Shown here piece by piece: positions 1 through 9,266 of a stretch of 64,000 nt of DNA. The DNA is from SKPS01 sp964469215 (GTDB taxonomy: Bacteria; Bacteroidota; Bacteroidia; Bacteroidales; SKPS01), in the NCBI GenBank assembly GCA_964469215.1, contig CAYXYB010000001.1:682001-746000 (forward strand), written 5' to 3'. The position numbers were made by a program, and so were the translations under genes. Position 1 is the first letter of the stretch, and each line of letters opens with the position of its first letter. The notes beneath the pieces are model-generated. The model did not search any database. It saw nothing but the letters and a program-made list of their open reading frames with translations, and was not told where the DNA came from.

Positions 1-678
1 TTCCCTAAGCTTCCTGCCCATCCAGAGAGTTCTGATTTCACCATCTTCACAAAAAACTGCTACAGATACAGTATGATTGGTTCCGTCGAAGGGGATCACC
101 TCCTGTATCATTGCAATGCCGGGATCTTCATTTATTGTTTTTAAAGACAGATTCTTGCGAAGCTCTTCGCTAGTATTGCAGATTATGGCCTTTGTTCCGG
201 TTGCCTTGAAAAAACGGAGTCCATGCCTCCCTTTTATTATACAGGGATAGCGAATTTGTCCCGGATCTGCATCCTCTGTCTGCCAGGTAGCCGGTATCGG
301 TACAGAAGCTTCCGAAGCTGTTTTCATCAATTCCATCTTGTCATAAATACGGCATACTGTTTCGTGTTCAGGCAGAAGAAAAGTAAAGTATTTATTCAGA
401 CGTTTGCGATTTCGCGACAATGTTAGCACAGCATGATCATTTGAAGGGAAGATAATCCAACCGGAAAGGTTTTCCTTCTTGGCAAGATCTTCCAGGAAGT
501 CAGCCAGTTCGTTGGAATCGTAAGGTGGACATGTGAAAAACCGTTTGCAATATTTTGAAAACCTGGCAATGCAGAAACGTTCCCTGTTGATTACGAAAAC
601 AGGAACCCCAAGCCGACCCATTGACCTGACGTTTGACAAACCCTGAACATGGCCCTCAATAATTATTGCACCTTTCAT
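1..678 (-). CDS. ATP-grasp ligase, partial (3' end outside window)
   Basis: The reading frame opens with ATG at 678 and stays open to the left edge, so about 226 N-terminal residues are visible and the C-terminus is missing. The N-terminus is a Rossmann-like pre-ATP-grasp segment (MKGAIIIEGHVQGLSNVRSM). It is followed near residues 135-165 by a typical ATP-grasp strand (YPCIIKGRHGLRFFKATGTK) and then an MIQEVIPFDGTNHTVSVAVF segment, as in carboxylate-amine ligases. Such enzymes form amide bonds through an acyl-phosphate; the substrate cannot be told here. The start overlaps the stop of the upstream glycosyltransferase as ATGA, implying translational coupling and a role in the polysaccharide locus. 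Family assignment is fairly sure, function is not. Confidence 0.75.
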   Translation of the reverse strand, partial: MKGAIIIEGHVQGLSNVRSMGRLGVPVFVINRERFCIARFSKYCKRFFTCPPYDSNELADFLEDLAKKENLSGWIIFPSNDHAVLTLSRNRKRLNKYFTFLLPEHETVCRIYDKMELMKTASEASVPIPATWQTEDADPGQIRYPCIIKGRHGLRFFKATGTKAIICNTSEELRKNLSLKTINEDPGIAMIQEVIPFDGTNHTVSVAVFCEDGEIRTLWMGRKLRE

Positions 679-1646
679 CCTTTTTTTTGTAAAACTTTTT
701 TATAAATATCGATAATCTTTTCTGCTATCACCGATGAGTTCAGGTCACTCCTGATTTCTCTTCCATCACATTTCCTGTCGCTTCTAATAACTTCAATGAT
801 ACACACTGCAAGTTTATCGGGATCATAGTCTGCCACATAACCTCCATTAATATTTTTCAGAAGCCACTCAGAATCCCCTGTTGGAGTGGCAACAACTGGG
901 CAGTTACATGCAATAGCCTCCTTTATCACGTTGGAAGAGCCTTCAAGCCATGAGGTGCTGATAAGAAGGTCGGCAGCATTAAACCACAAGGGCATATCCT
1001 GATGTTTTACGGGATATGGTGTAAGCAAAGTCAACTCAATCTCCCCCGAGCATACCTCAACGACTCTCCTGGCCAGGTCAAAGTTTTTTCTTGGATCGTC
1101 TGGATTCCCGGCAAAAAGAACATATCTGCCATCTTCTGCAAGACCCAGTTTATGTCTGGTCTCAACCATGGGTAAAGGCTTGAAAACATCAAAATCAACC
1201 CCGTTGGGAATAACGGATGCCCTCTTCTTCAATACAATCATCTTCAGCAGATTTGGTGATTTCACTATCAGTGCATTCGCAAAGAGGTTAAGAGCTATGC
1301 CCTGTAAAATCATAGGAATACTTTTCAGGCGCATTTTTCCTCTATGATCAACACTGCCATAGGTGTCGGATCCCATATAAGAGACAACCAGAGGATAAAA
1401 CGGGGCTGCAATCCTGGCAATCCATCCGCAGAAGGTGTAATGTGCATGCAAAACGTCGTAATTGTTACTGGCAATAAATCTCCTGAGAGGCCTTACATTA
1501 CTCAGATAACCTTTCAGCCCCTTGCCTTTAAGAGTATAGATATCAACATCAATACCTGCTTTTCTAAGGGATATGGCCTGAGAAATTATGAACGGAGCTG
1601 TCCCGAAGTGAGGATTATTACCGCTGCATATAAACAGTACTCTCAT
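675..1646 (-). CDS. Glycosyltransferase family 4 (GT-B fold)
   Basis: This 323-residue protein has the usual GT4 layout: an N-terminal Rossmann domain with an HAHY segment (about 68-70) and GSDTYG (92-97), then VIPNGVDFDVFKP (about 145-157). The C-terminal donor-binding domain carries the E-x7-E signature (E235 and E243 in SWLEGSSNVIKEA) followed by CPVVATPTGDSEWLL. GT4 enzymes are retaining transferases using nucleotide-sugar donors; here the protein would add one sugar of the repeat unit on the cytoplasmic face of the inner membrane. It is slightly shorter than the common 350-400 residues. It overlaps the neighbouring glycosyltransferase and the ATP-grasp gene by a few bases, so the three are probably one transcript. 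Donor and acceptor are unknown. Confidence 0.88.
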   Translation of the reverse strand: MRVLFICSGNNPHFGTAPFIISQAISLRKAGIDVDIYTLKGKGLKGYLSNVRPLRRFIASNNYDVLHAHYTFCGWIARIAAPFYPLVVSYMGSDTYGSVDHRGKMRLKSIPMILQGIALNLFANALIVKSPNLLKMIVLKKRASVIPNGVDFDVFKPLPMVETRHKLGLAEDGRYVLFAGNPDDPRKNFDLARRVVEVCSGEIELTLLTPYPVKHQDMPLWFNAADLLISTSWLEGSSNVIKEAIACNCPVVATPTGDSEWLLKNINGGYVADYDPDKLAVCIIEVIRSDRKCDGREIRSDLNSSVIAEKIIDIYKKVLQKKG

Positions 1647-2812
1647 AGCACTTTAAGGTTTTCTGGAAGCAGAGTTATAATCTCCTTTACACGGGCAGTC
1701 CAGGTAAACTGGTTAAATGCCCTGCTTCTGGAATTTTTTAAGAAAATCTCCTTCTGTTCATCAGTTAAAGACAAAGCACGATGCAACGTTACATTCATCG
1801 ACTCCAAATCATCAGGAACAGCCAGGAAACCATTGATACCACCATCTATTACCTCCCTGATAGTGGGATATGCTGGATAAACTGCCGGGATTCCGGTTGC
1901 CATATATTCAAAAACCTTGAGCGGGGAACAATATCCGATAGTGGGTACATTTTTCGACCACATGGCAAGCAACACGTCGGCAGCATATAGCAGTGCAGGG
2001 ACTTTAACATGAGGTATATGGCCCAGAAACAAGATGTTGCTTAGGTTACGCGACTTGCTAAAGTATGAATAATGGTCAATTCTTGCAGGTGTACCTCCTG
2101 CAACAACGAAAAGCAATTCTGAATTCATTCCGGCCAGATCAAGGATATAATCAATGCCTCTGTTTGCCTGAAGATTACCGGTGTAAACAACTATTTTTCT
2201 ATTGTCAGGCAGGGAAAATTGTGATCTGGCTTCGCTCTTTGAAAGAATCTGTCTGAACAGTTCAGGAGAGAAACCGTCATGTAAAACCTTAAGTTTGTCA
2301 TGGGATACACCACACTTTTCCCAATAGGTGGCCAGTGCCTCACTGATGGAGATTACACCAGGGCATAATTTGCTGTTACTGCCTCGTATTACCATCCGGT
2401 GATAAATGCGGTTGATCCACTCTATCCCAATGTGCAGCCTGGTGTTATGTAGTTCAAGGATAGTTGGTTTACCCGCTCTTACAGACATGTTGAAATAGAC
2501 CGGATCGCGAACAAAACAAAAATCAGGGTTTGTTTTACTGATGATTTTCCTGATAGAAAAGGGGCTTAGATGTCTGCTGATCCTTTCGGGAAGTGAACTG
2601 GTTATCAGCTTTATTTTAATATTGCAATTCATTCCCAAGCGACTACCGAGATAGGAGGTGGCAGTATTCTCATCCATATTTTTTGAACGCAGCATAAGAG
2701 TGACATCGTAACCTGCTGTATGCCATGCATTACACATAGAAACAACCTGAACCAGATTGGCCATAGTTGAGCTGATCTCTGTATTGTGCATATATAAAAT
2801 GGCGGGTTTCAA
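1643..2812 (-). CDS. Glycosyltransferase family 4 (GT-B fold)
   Basis: This 389-residue protein has a GT4-like donor domain. Visible segments are KVLHDGFSPELF near residue 180, KIVVYTGNLQANRGIDYILDLAG near 205-230, and SPLKVFEYMATGIPAV near 295-310, where a glutamate contacts the donor nucleotide in this family. The N-terminal half holds the acceptor domain, including FCFVRDP and ILELHNTRLH. It probably adds a sugar to the lipid-linked repeat unit. It lies 18 bp after the polymerase gene and overlaps the next glycosyltransferase by 4 bp. The specificity cannot be read from the sequence. Confidence 0.85.
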   Translation of the reverse strand: MKPAILYMHNTEISSTMANLVQVVSMCNAWHTAGYDVTLMLRSKNMDENTATSYLGSRLGMNCNIKIKLITSSLPERISRHLSPFSIRKIISKTNPDFCFVRDPVYFNMSVRAGKPTILELHNTRLHIGIEWINRIYHRMVIRGSNSKLCPGVISISEALATYWEKCGVSHDKLKVLHDGFSPELFRQILSKSEARSQFSLPDNRKIVVYTGNLQANRGIDYILDLAGMNSELLFVVAGGTPARIDHYSYFSKSRNLSNILFLGHIPHVKVPALLYAADVLLAMWSKNVPTIGYCSPLKVFEYMATGIPAVYPAYPTIREVIDGGINGFLAVPDDLESMNVTLHRALSLTDEQKEIFLKNSRSRAFNQFTWTARVKEIITLLPENLKVL

Positions 2813-2830
2813 TGTGTCTCTTTTCAGTAT

Positions 2831-4234
2831 TTAAAAAAGCTTTTTAGGATAATTTTCATTGTTGTATGTTGTCAGGAGGTCGGGTTTTAATAATTGACCG
2901 CAGAAGAAAAAGTATGTCATGTATAAAGTGTTGTTTGTATTGAAGCTTGTGGAGTAGGTAAAGAAGTCCATCAGAAAAATGGGGCCAAGCAGGAAAGTTG
3001 CTGATGCTATTGTCTTCCAGTAAGGGTTCAGCCCAGGAAGCTTGCTGACAAATGAGACCTTGCGGTTGTAATACATGAAGAACCATACAGTAAAAATCAC
3101 CCCAAGAAGTCCCAGACCGATGAAAACATTGGTAAACCCTGTTGCAATGGTGCCACTAAGTCGGAAAATACCTATCTGTCGCTGCCGTTCATACCTGATA
3201 CCTACATCACCTACTATCTTGTCGGGGCCAAAACCTACCATGTTTGACTTTAAAGTTGGATTTTTCAGAGCGAGACCTCCACCAGAAATTGCATCCTGCA
3301 ATAACACATAGGTGCCGCCGAATCGTCCCCGGTAATCCCCGGTCTTCTCGTCAACGAGATTATAGGTGTAAAGGTAAGAAGCAAGAAACTCTGAATCGTA
3401 TCTTCCCCAGGTCTTATGGTCAGGATTCAGGGTTGGCGTAAGTCTTACCCCCAGATAAAAGATGGTAATAAAAAGCAAAATACCTATTGGGGTAAATCTT
3501 ATTACTGAAAGGGGGAGAAAACTTCCCTTGCGCATATCCCTGAATCTTTTCCATATTATCATAAGAATCAAAATGATAAGATAAAAATAAATCCCCCGTT
3601 TGCCCCCAACCCATCCCATAAAAATGAAACCAAAACTATAAAGAATATATTTCCGCTTACGCCCCATATTGAACCATGCAAACACCAAAAAACAAATGGC
3701 AAACAATGGGAAGATAGTGTTCATTGACCCGTTGCTCACCACCATGGTTCCGGCAAATTCCTCGTATTGACCGATAATAATCAACTTAAAAACAGACGCA
3801 AATACCTGCAGGATAAAAAGAAGAAATACAAACCTGTTGATTCTGAAAAGCTGTGATTGTGCAAAAGGATACATGTAAACCGCTGATAACAAAAGGAAGC
3901 CGTTAAGATAGTGCCTGTAAAAAGAATAAGCATCGAAGTTCATTGTTTTTGTAAGAATAATGGCCGTGAGATAGAAAATTGTGAAAAGGCCAAAAAGAAA
4001 AAATCCCGGAAGGGATCGCGATAAAGTATTTCGATTAAATAAAGCTATAAAAAAGAATAACCAGCAAAGAACTTCAATAATAGTTTTTACCAGTGACATA
4101 GGAAAGTCCAGGATGGAAAAAACGCCCTGAAAGTACAGAACAAACATGAGGCTGTACAGGGCGTTGACTTTCTTAAGAATGGTGAAAATCGCCAGTGCCG
4201 TCAGGAATATTACAAGCAGGAATGAACTAAACAT
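2831..4234 (-). CDS. Wzy-like O-antigen polymerase / polytopic membrane protein
   Basis: The protein has 467 residues and is strongly hydrophobic, with roughly ten to twelve membrane segments. A large hydrophilic loop lies in the second half (about residues 265-345, including HKTWGRYDSEFLASYLYTYN and GGGLALKNPTLK), a topology typical of Wzy polymerases and O-antigen ligases. The sequence is poorly conserved in this family, so the call rests on topology and on its place between glycosyltransferase genes and the flippase further upstream. It would polymerise flipped repeat units on the periplasmic side. A WaaL-type ligase is the main alternative. Confidence 0.65.
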   Translation of the reverse strand: MFSSFLLVIFLTALAIFTILKKVNALYSLMFVLYFQGVFSILDFPMSLVKTIIEVLCWLFFFIALFNRNTLSRSLPGFFLFGLFTIFYLTAIILTKTMNFDAYSFYRHYLNGFLLLSAVYMYPFAQSQLFRINRFVFLLFILQVFASVFKLIIIGQYEEFAGTMVVSNGSMNTIFPLFAICFLVFAWFNMGRKRKYILYSFGFIFMGWVGGKRGIYFYLIILILMIIWKRFRDMRKGSFLPLSVIRFTPIGILLFITIFYLGVRLTPTLNPDHKTWGRYDSEFLASYLYTYNLVDEKTGDYRGRFGGTYVLLQDAISGGGLALKNPTLKSNMVGFGPDKIVGDVGIRYERQRQIGIFRLSGTIATGFTNVFIGLGLLGVIFTVWFFMYYNRKVSFVSKLPGLNPYWKTIASATFLLGPIFLMDFFTYSTSFNTNNTLYMTYFFFCGQLLKPDLLTTYNNENYPKKLF

Positions 4235-4273
4235 TGAATGCTGTATTAACCTGAGGCAAAGATGGTGATTTTT

Positions 4274-6151
4274 TTAATGTGTACTTATTATTGTTGAAGC
4301 ACCATGACTGAGATGAAGTCTGTAAAGACTCAGACAATCGGTTTGCCTGATAAACTGAAGATTTTCGGATTTTGGTGATGATGCTGCTGGAAATGCAAGA
4401 ACTGCAGTTATTTCATTAATGTTGTTGTTCTTCAGCCTGAAACATCCAGTGTCCTGAAAAGTGAAAGATAGCTCATCCAGAGAGGTTATATAATCGAAAA
4501 ATTTCTTTACAGTGGTGCAATTAAGTTTTTTCTCACTCCCCAGCAGGTTAAGATCTGCAAGCAGCGAATTAAAATCAGGATCAGAAATATACCTTTCAAC
4601 TCCGGCATCTGATACTCGTATAAAGTAACCGTTACCGTGGGAATATTTTTTCCTGTAAGACCAGCAAGGGTAATCATGAATAATTGAAACGCCATGGTTT
4701 CTTATCAGAGGTGGCAGATTCCTTTTAAAGAAAACAAGCCATTGTAGCCCGGTGACGGGGAAATGTCGTAACCTGCCAAGCAGTATTGTCTTCCATGTCT
4801 TTACATGTTTCAGTAGTGAGTGGTGCGTCCAGAAGATGGGTGTGTGCTCTGACAGGCAACCTGTTTTGCCGGTTTTGAGAACATCAAGCCCGCTGGAATC
4901 GTCATAAAAATCAAAGCCGGGAAGATACTTAAGCTCTGAACCATAATTCCAGGCGTATTTAATGCCATGTCTCTGTAAAAGATCCAGGATATAACTTTCA
5001 GAGGAATTGTCGGTGCCATCACCTGACAGGGTGCACCTTTGAACATAGCCTGAATGATCTATCCAGTTGCTGTTGCCAAAGTTAGAGGCAAAATATTCAA
5101 GAGCTTCGTCAGCCAAGGCCTTGTCGCTTATATTACTTGAGGCTGAATGGGGGGTGATTTCAAAGCCAAAATCTCTATGTAGCCGTTTTATGAGTTTAAG
5201 ATATTGGTCAGAATCAGGGTGTTTTGTGAGGCTGATGTTCTGATCGTTGTCGGTTGAATAGAATACACCCATGGTTGCAGGTATACCATGTGCAGCAAAA
5301 CCCCCGGTGGGTTGAGAATCGGTGTCAGCCTCTGAGGTGCCAAATGTTACTGCAAGGGTAGAACCAAGGTTACTGTTGTCGGGGTGCCATGTCCAGATCA
5401 AGGATGCGTCGTGCCCCTGCCCGTGCAGCCAAAGAAGCGGCTGAACCTCCGGAGCTGTTCCTGCATAAAACCTGAAAACTGCCCTGTGTTCCTCATCTCG
5501 TTGCAGAATGGTATGACTGCAATCAGTGTAAACAATGTCTTCTCCTGACAGTGATGCCTTTACAAACCTGTGATCATGTGCATGATCTGCATAAATGGTT
5601 AACCTGTGGGGCCAACGGCGATATAGAAGCGAAGAAACTTCAGGTATATGGTAAATGTGAAAGAGTCCGTTTTTTCTCCCAAGAGTTAGCCCTTGTTTGT
5701 CAAGCCAAACAGGGAAAAGAGGAGGCACCTTTCTGTAAGTGCGGTTTTTCAGGTAAAGGTTTTTTAATCCCAGACTCAGAGGAAAATGCAGGTCAACAGA
5801 AATGTATTCGGGTTTCAAAAAGGAATTTTTATTTATAAGCTCTTCGGGCGGTTCTCCATGCCATGTGTATATTATTGTGGTTTTTATCTCCGGAGAATAA
5901 TCTGAACATTCAAGAATAAGACTAATCCTGAACCAGTTGTTTTGATATTCTGCTTTACAAATAAACGATTCATTATCGATGTTAATGCTTCCGGATTTAA
6001 ACCTGAAGTGATGTGTTTTTTGATCTGAAGCCTTGAAACAGGCACTGCAGGTTATCTTTTTTATGACAACTCTCTTATCAGGGGTGCGAACAGAAATGTT
6101 ACCACCATGTTTTTCGAGCAAGTAATATCTGTTCTGCAGTAATGGCTTCAT
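4274..6151 (-). CDS. Uncharacterised protein, possible polysaccharide-deacetylase-like barrel
   Basis: The protein has 625 residues, with no signal peptide and no clear membrane segment. The first ~260 residues look beta-rich. The middle part has blocks reminiscent of divergent NodB-type carbohydrate esterases: TLAVTFGTSEADTDSQPTGG near 265-285, GIPATMGVFYSTDN near 288-302 and a FGFEITPHSASS strand near 330-340. Metal-binding residues cannot be assigned securely; TFGTSEADTD replaces the usual TFDDG motif, so catalysis is doubtful. The gene lies 39 bp upstream of the polymerase gene in the same direction, so a role in modifying or trimming the glycan is plausible. A heparinase- or alginate-lyase-like protein is another possibility. 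Confidence 0.45.
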   Translation of the reverse strand: MKPLLQNRYYLLEKHGGNISVRTPDKRVVIKKITCSACFKASDQKTHHFRFKSGSINIDNESFICKAEYQNNWFRISLILECSDYSPEIKTTIIYTWHGEPPEELINKNSFLKPEYISVDLHFPLSLGLKNLYLKNRTYRKVPPLFPVWLDKQGLTLGRKNGLFHIYHIPEVSSLLYRRWPHRLTIYADHAHDHRFVKASLSGEDIVYTDCSHTILQRDEEHRAVFRFYAGTAPEVQPLLWLHGQGHDASLIWTWHPDNSNLGSTLAVTFGTSEADTDSQPTGGFAAHGIPATMGVFYSTDNDQNISLTKHPDSDQYLKLIKRLHRDFGFEITPHSASSNISDKALADEALEYFASNFGNSNWIDHSGYVQRCTLSGDGTDNSSESYILDLLQRHGIKYAWNYGSELKYLPGFDFYDDSSGLDVLKTGKTGCLSEHTPIFWTHHSLLKHVKTWKTILLGRLRHFPVTGLQWLVFFKRNLPPLIRNHGVSIIHDYPCWSYRKKYSHGNGYFIRVSDAGVERYISDPDFNSLLADLNLLGSEKKLNCTTVKKFFDYITSLDELSFTFQDTGCFRLKNNNINEITAVLAFPAASSPKSENLQFIRQTDCLSLYRLHLSHGASTIISTH

Positions 6152-6509
6152 TACATATTGGTATTCAAATATTTAAATTAATTTTGAGCCCACTCATAAA
6201 ATTCCTTAATTTCGTTGCAAACATATAAGTTCGCAAAGGTTGCGCAGAGAACACAACGAAGAACAGTATTGACATTTTGGCAACAAATTGTACAGCCTTC
6301 AAAAATAGCTCTTTGCGACCTCTGCGAAAATCTCAGCTATCTCTGTGGTTAAGTTTGTTCAATAACGAAATAGTCATCGTTTAGTTTCACTTACTCTTCG
6401 AAATGGATACAGTTTTTCATTTTTTTTATCAGACTCAAACCAATAATCAATGCCAAATATAGATGGTTTGACTTAAATGCAGCATATAAATGATTGATGA
6501 AAAATTGAA
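6152..6509. repeat. Intergenic region with an inverted pair of CGCAGAG/CGCAAAG elements
   Basis: This 358-bp gap has no credible gene. Near 6230-6255 it contains TTCGCAAAGGTTGCGCAGAG, and near 6310-6335 CTTTGCGACCTCTGCGAAAA, which is largely its reverse complement. The two copies are about 60 bp apart and could form a long hairpin in RNA. Similar GCAAAG-rich text is common between Bacteroidota genes, and a weaker version appears near 54450-54530. The rest, 6355-6509, is AT-rich with no pattern I can name. Confidence 0.5.
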
Positions 6510-7523
6510 TCAGGGAATCATTGTCAGATTCTGAATACCTGAGAGTTCTTCAGAGTATGCAAACAATGAAGGTGTTCCACCGGTGTGCCAGAAGAGGATC
6601 GTGTCATCCTTGTCAAATTCTTTTTTCCTGATCTTGTCTATCAATGCTGCCATTGCCCGGGCGGTGTAAACAGGATCGAGAAAAATACCTTCAAGCGTTG
6701 CCAGAAGTTGAATTGCCTCTTTTTCAGCCTTGCCCACAACGCCATAACCCTCGTTGCAGTAGCTCTTTACCAGGATTATATTTCCCGGTTCCCATCTCTT
6801 ACTGGCTCCCGGCATGTCGGCCAGTCCGGAAAATATTTCATTGATTTTGTCTTCCAGCGGAAGCCCCTCAACAGGTTCTTTGTCTATCTGCACACCTATA
6901 ACATCAAAGTTCTGCCGAAATAGGTTTTTTCCTGCCAGGACTCCGGCTTGGGTGCCTCCGGAACTTGATGCAAAAACAACGTGACTGAAATTCAGGTTGT
7001 ACAATTCTGCCTGGCCTACAAGCTCTCCGACTGCATCAACATAACCCAGGGCACCTGTACGGTCTGATCCACCATAGGGTATCAGGTAAGGTTTTCTGCC
7101 TGTACTCTTCAATGAATCAGCAACCTCCGGTATCAATTCCCCTTTTCTGAACTTTCCGCTCCAGTGAATTATGGCTCCAAGCAGAATGTCAAGCAGTAGA
7201 TTACCGGTTGGGTGAGAAATATCTTCACCTGCAATAACAAGATGACAATCGAGGTTGGCAGCAGCAGCAGCAGCAGCTGTTTGCCTGCAATGATTAGATT
7301 GTATGGCACCACCGGTTATAACCGTGTCGCAACCCTGTGCAACCGCATTGCCGATGAGGAATTCCAGCTTGCGGGTCTTGTTGCCTCCAAACGCAAGGCC
7401 TGTGAGGTCATCACGTTTGATAAATATCGAAGGCCCTGACAGGTAAGACGAAAGGGCTTTGAGCTTATGCAAAGGTGTTGGCAGAAACCCAAGGCTGAAA
7501 CGCGGTAAATCAAGGAAATACAT
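6510..7523 (-). CDS. PLP-dependent D-cysteine desulfhydrase / ACC deaminase family
   Basis: The protein has 337 residues, the normal length for the ACC deaminase/D-cysteine desulfhydrase family (fold type II PLP enzymes). The Schiff-base lysine is K49 in FGGNKTRKLE. It is followed by ITGGAIQSNHCRQTAAAAAAA (phosphate and substrate contacts), FASSSGGTQAG (PLP phosphate loop) and FWHTGGTPSLFAY at the end. The family opens ACC or releases H2S, pyruvate and ammonia from D-cysteine; sequence alone does not separate these, though desulfhydrase activity is more usual outside plant-associated bacteria. It starts 6 bp after the NlpC-CapA gene stops. The poly-Ala stretch reflects a GCAGCAGCA run at 7257-7278. 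Confidence 0.85.
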   Translation of the reverse strand: MYFLDLPRFSLGFLPTPLHKLKALSSYLSGPSIFIKRDDLTGLAFGGNKTRKLEFLIGNAVAQGCDTVITGGAIQSNHCRQTAAAAAAANLDCHLVIAGEDISHPTGNLLLDILLGAIIHWSGKFRKGELIPEVADSLKSTGRKPYLIPYGGSDRTGALGYVDAVGELVGQAELYNLNFSHVVFASSSGGTQAGVLAGKNLFRQNFDVIGVQIDKEPVEGLPLEDKINEIFSGLADMPGASKRWEPGNIILVKSYCNEGYGVVGKAEKEAIQLLATLEGIFLDPVYTARAMAALIDKIRKKEFDKDDTILFWHTGGTPSLFAYSEELSGIQNLTMIP

Positions 7524-7529
7524 CTGTTT

Positions 7530-9131
7530 TTATTGATTCTCTGAATCAGTGATTTGCGGTGGTCGGGCAACAACCTTACCATCTTCGGAAATCATTAGTT
7601 GGCTTTCAGGAAAATCTCCCTTTGTAAGCGAAATGATTTCCTTTAAAACCTTACCCTCTTCGTCAGGAACCGGAATGCCTCTCCCTGTCTGTTTTGCGGA
7701 AATGATCTGAGCCTCTTTGAAGGAGCCGTCAAGGTTTACGGTAACCTTGATTATCGGAGCTAACCCTTTTGAACCGGTAAGGTTAAATCTTCCGTAGGTA
7801 GCAAAATTCCCGAGGCTGTAGGCTATAAACCTGTCTTTATAAAGATCTATTGCCCTGGTGACATGAGGCCCGTGACCAAAAACTATATCGGCCCCGGCGT
7901 CAATTGCTACTCTGGCAAATTCATAAGGGTTCCCCCTGTCTTCCCCTATAAAAAATTCATTCTTACGGGTGATCTTTCTGAATGCATCCCCCTCGCCTCC
8001 ACCATGGAAGGACACAATCACGATGTCTGCAAGCGTGTCAAGATGACTGACAATCTGCATTAAACTGCTGTAATTGTTCAAAGGGATTGTGCCGTTATTG
8101 GGCGCAAATGCACAAAAACCGTATGTAATCGAGTCTTTGGTGAAAACAGTATAAGGATAATCTGCAAACCCGGCGAAATTAATGCCTGCTCCCTCAAGTG
8201 TTTTCACCGTGCTCCGTCTTCCCAAATCCCCGAAGTCACCTGAATGATTGTTCGCAACACTCAATACGTCGAACCCGGCATCACGGATGTAGTTTACATA
8301 GTGTTCCGGCGTTTTGAAAACATAACATATGTTCGGATTCGAACATTTTTTTGCCGGGCCGGTACCGGTTAACAGAACCCCTTCGAGATTTCCGAATGTT
8401 ACATCCGCATCCCTCAGGATGTCAGATACAGCCTCCAGAATATCTTTTCCGTCATTCGGCGGAAGATATTGGGCAGAGGGATAATTGGTACCAGGCATGA
8501 TGTCACCCACACCGATAACCGTTACAAAAGGAGGGGGGCTTTTGGGGGATGCAATGATATCTATTCGTATGGTCTCGTCAGGTACCCCGGTAGTCTTTAT
8601 TAAAATACTATCAGACTGAATCTTGCCTGATAATTTCTGCCTTTGGTACTGATCAATCTCAGGAACCCTTCCGGCAAAAAGATAACGCCTGCTATAATAT
8701 GGCATCGGATAATCATCAATCAGTATTCCCCTCTGGCATGAATGTATCATTTTAAGCCTGTCGCCATCTTTTTCTATTACCATCGATACATGCCCGACAT
8801 TAGATGAGTTTACATTCCTTCCTTTGAAAAACAGCAGATCGCCAACCTGAACCTCATCCAGTGGGATACGAATCATACCCTTCGCAACGGAATGACTGGC
8901 CCCTGAAATATGGATACCATGTTTTGAAAAAATATGCGACATATAACCACTGCAATCAAGCACACGCCCCTCAGGTGTTCTGTGCCGGTATGGTTTGCCG
9001 AGATACATCCTGCTGTCAGCTATTATCTGATCAATGAGTGAAACGGGTTCGCCGGTTTCAAACTGTGCCGTAGAATCGAATGCAGAAACAAGGAGCAGGA
9101 GGAAAAGGATGATTATTTTTGCTATACCCAT
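7530..9131 (-). CDS. NlpC/P60 peptidase fused to CapA-family metallophosphatase
   Basis: A signal peptide (residues 1-22, MGIAKIIILFLLLLVSAFDS) sends this 533-residue protein out of the cytoplasm. Residues about 32-155 form an NlpC/P60 domain with catalytic C60 in LDCSGY, H114 in VGHVSMV and H130 in MIHSC. Residues about 200-480 form a CapA/PgsA-like calcineurin-fold domain: VIGVGDIMPGTNYP, FGNLEGVL, VANNHSGDFG, VSFHGGGEG and FGHGPHVTRA. NlpC/P60 domains cut peptidoglycan stem peptides, and CapA proteins act in poly-gamma-glutamate or capsule export. The fusion suggests cell-wall remodelling tied to a surface polymer. All catalytic residues are visible, so both halves may be active. Confidence 0.87.
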   Translation of the reverse strand: MGIAKIIILFLLLLVSAFDSTAQFETGEPVSLIDQIIADSRMYLGKPYRHRTPEGRVLDCSGYMSHIFSKHGIHISGASHSVAKGMIRIPLDEVQVGDLLFFKGRNVNSSNVGHVSMVIEKDGDRLKMIHSCQRGILIDDYPMPYYSRRYLFAGRVPEIDQYQRQKLSGKIQSDSILIKTTGVPDETIRIDIIASPKSPPPFVTVIGVGDIMPGTNYPSAQYLPPNDGKDILEAVSDILRDADVTFGNLEGVLLTGTGPAKKCSNPNICYVFKTPEHYVNYIRDAGFDVLSVANNHSGDFGDLGRRSTVKTLEGAGINFAGFADYPYTVFTKDSITYGFCAFAPNNGTIPLNNYSSLMQIVSHLDTLADIVIVSFHGGGEGDAFRKITRKNEFFIGEDRGNPYEFARVAIDAGADIVFGHGPHVTRAIDLYKDRFIAYSLGNFATYGRFNLTGSKGLAPIIKVTVNLDGSFKEAQIISAKQTGRGIPVPDEEGKVLKEIISLTKGDFPESQLMISEDGKVVARPPQITDSENQ

Positions 9132-9266
9132 TAAACCAAAAAATTGTGATCTTTAAAACTGGCTGCAAAGTTACGGTTTTTGACCGAAACAGGGTTCTGA
9201 ATTGTTAAATATTCATAATCAGGCAGAACAGAGGGAAGAAGTCTGGCCGGTATTAAAGGGCTGTAT

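Noticed and set aside
1344..1880. 178-residue plus-strand frame
   Set aside because: It runs antisense through two well supported glycosyltransferase genes and shows no family features.
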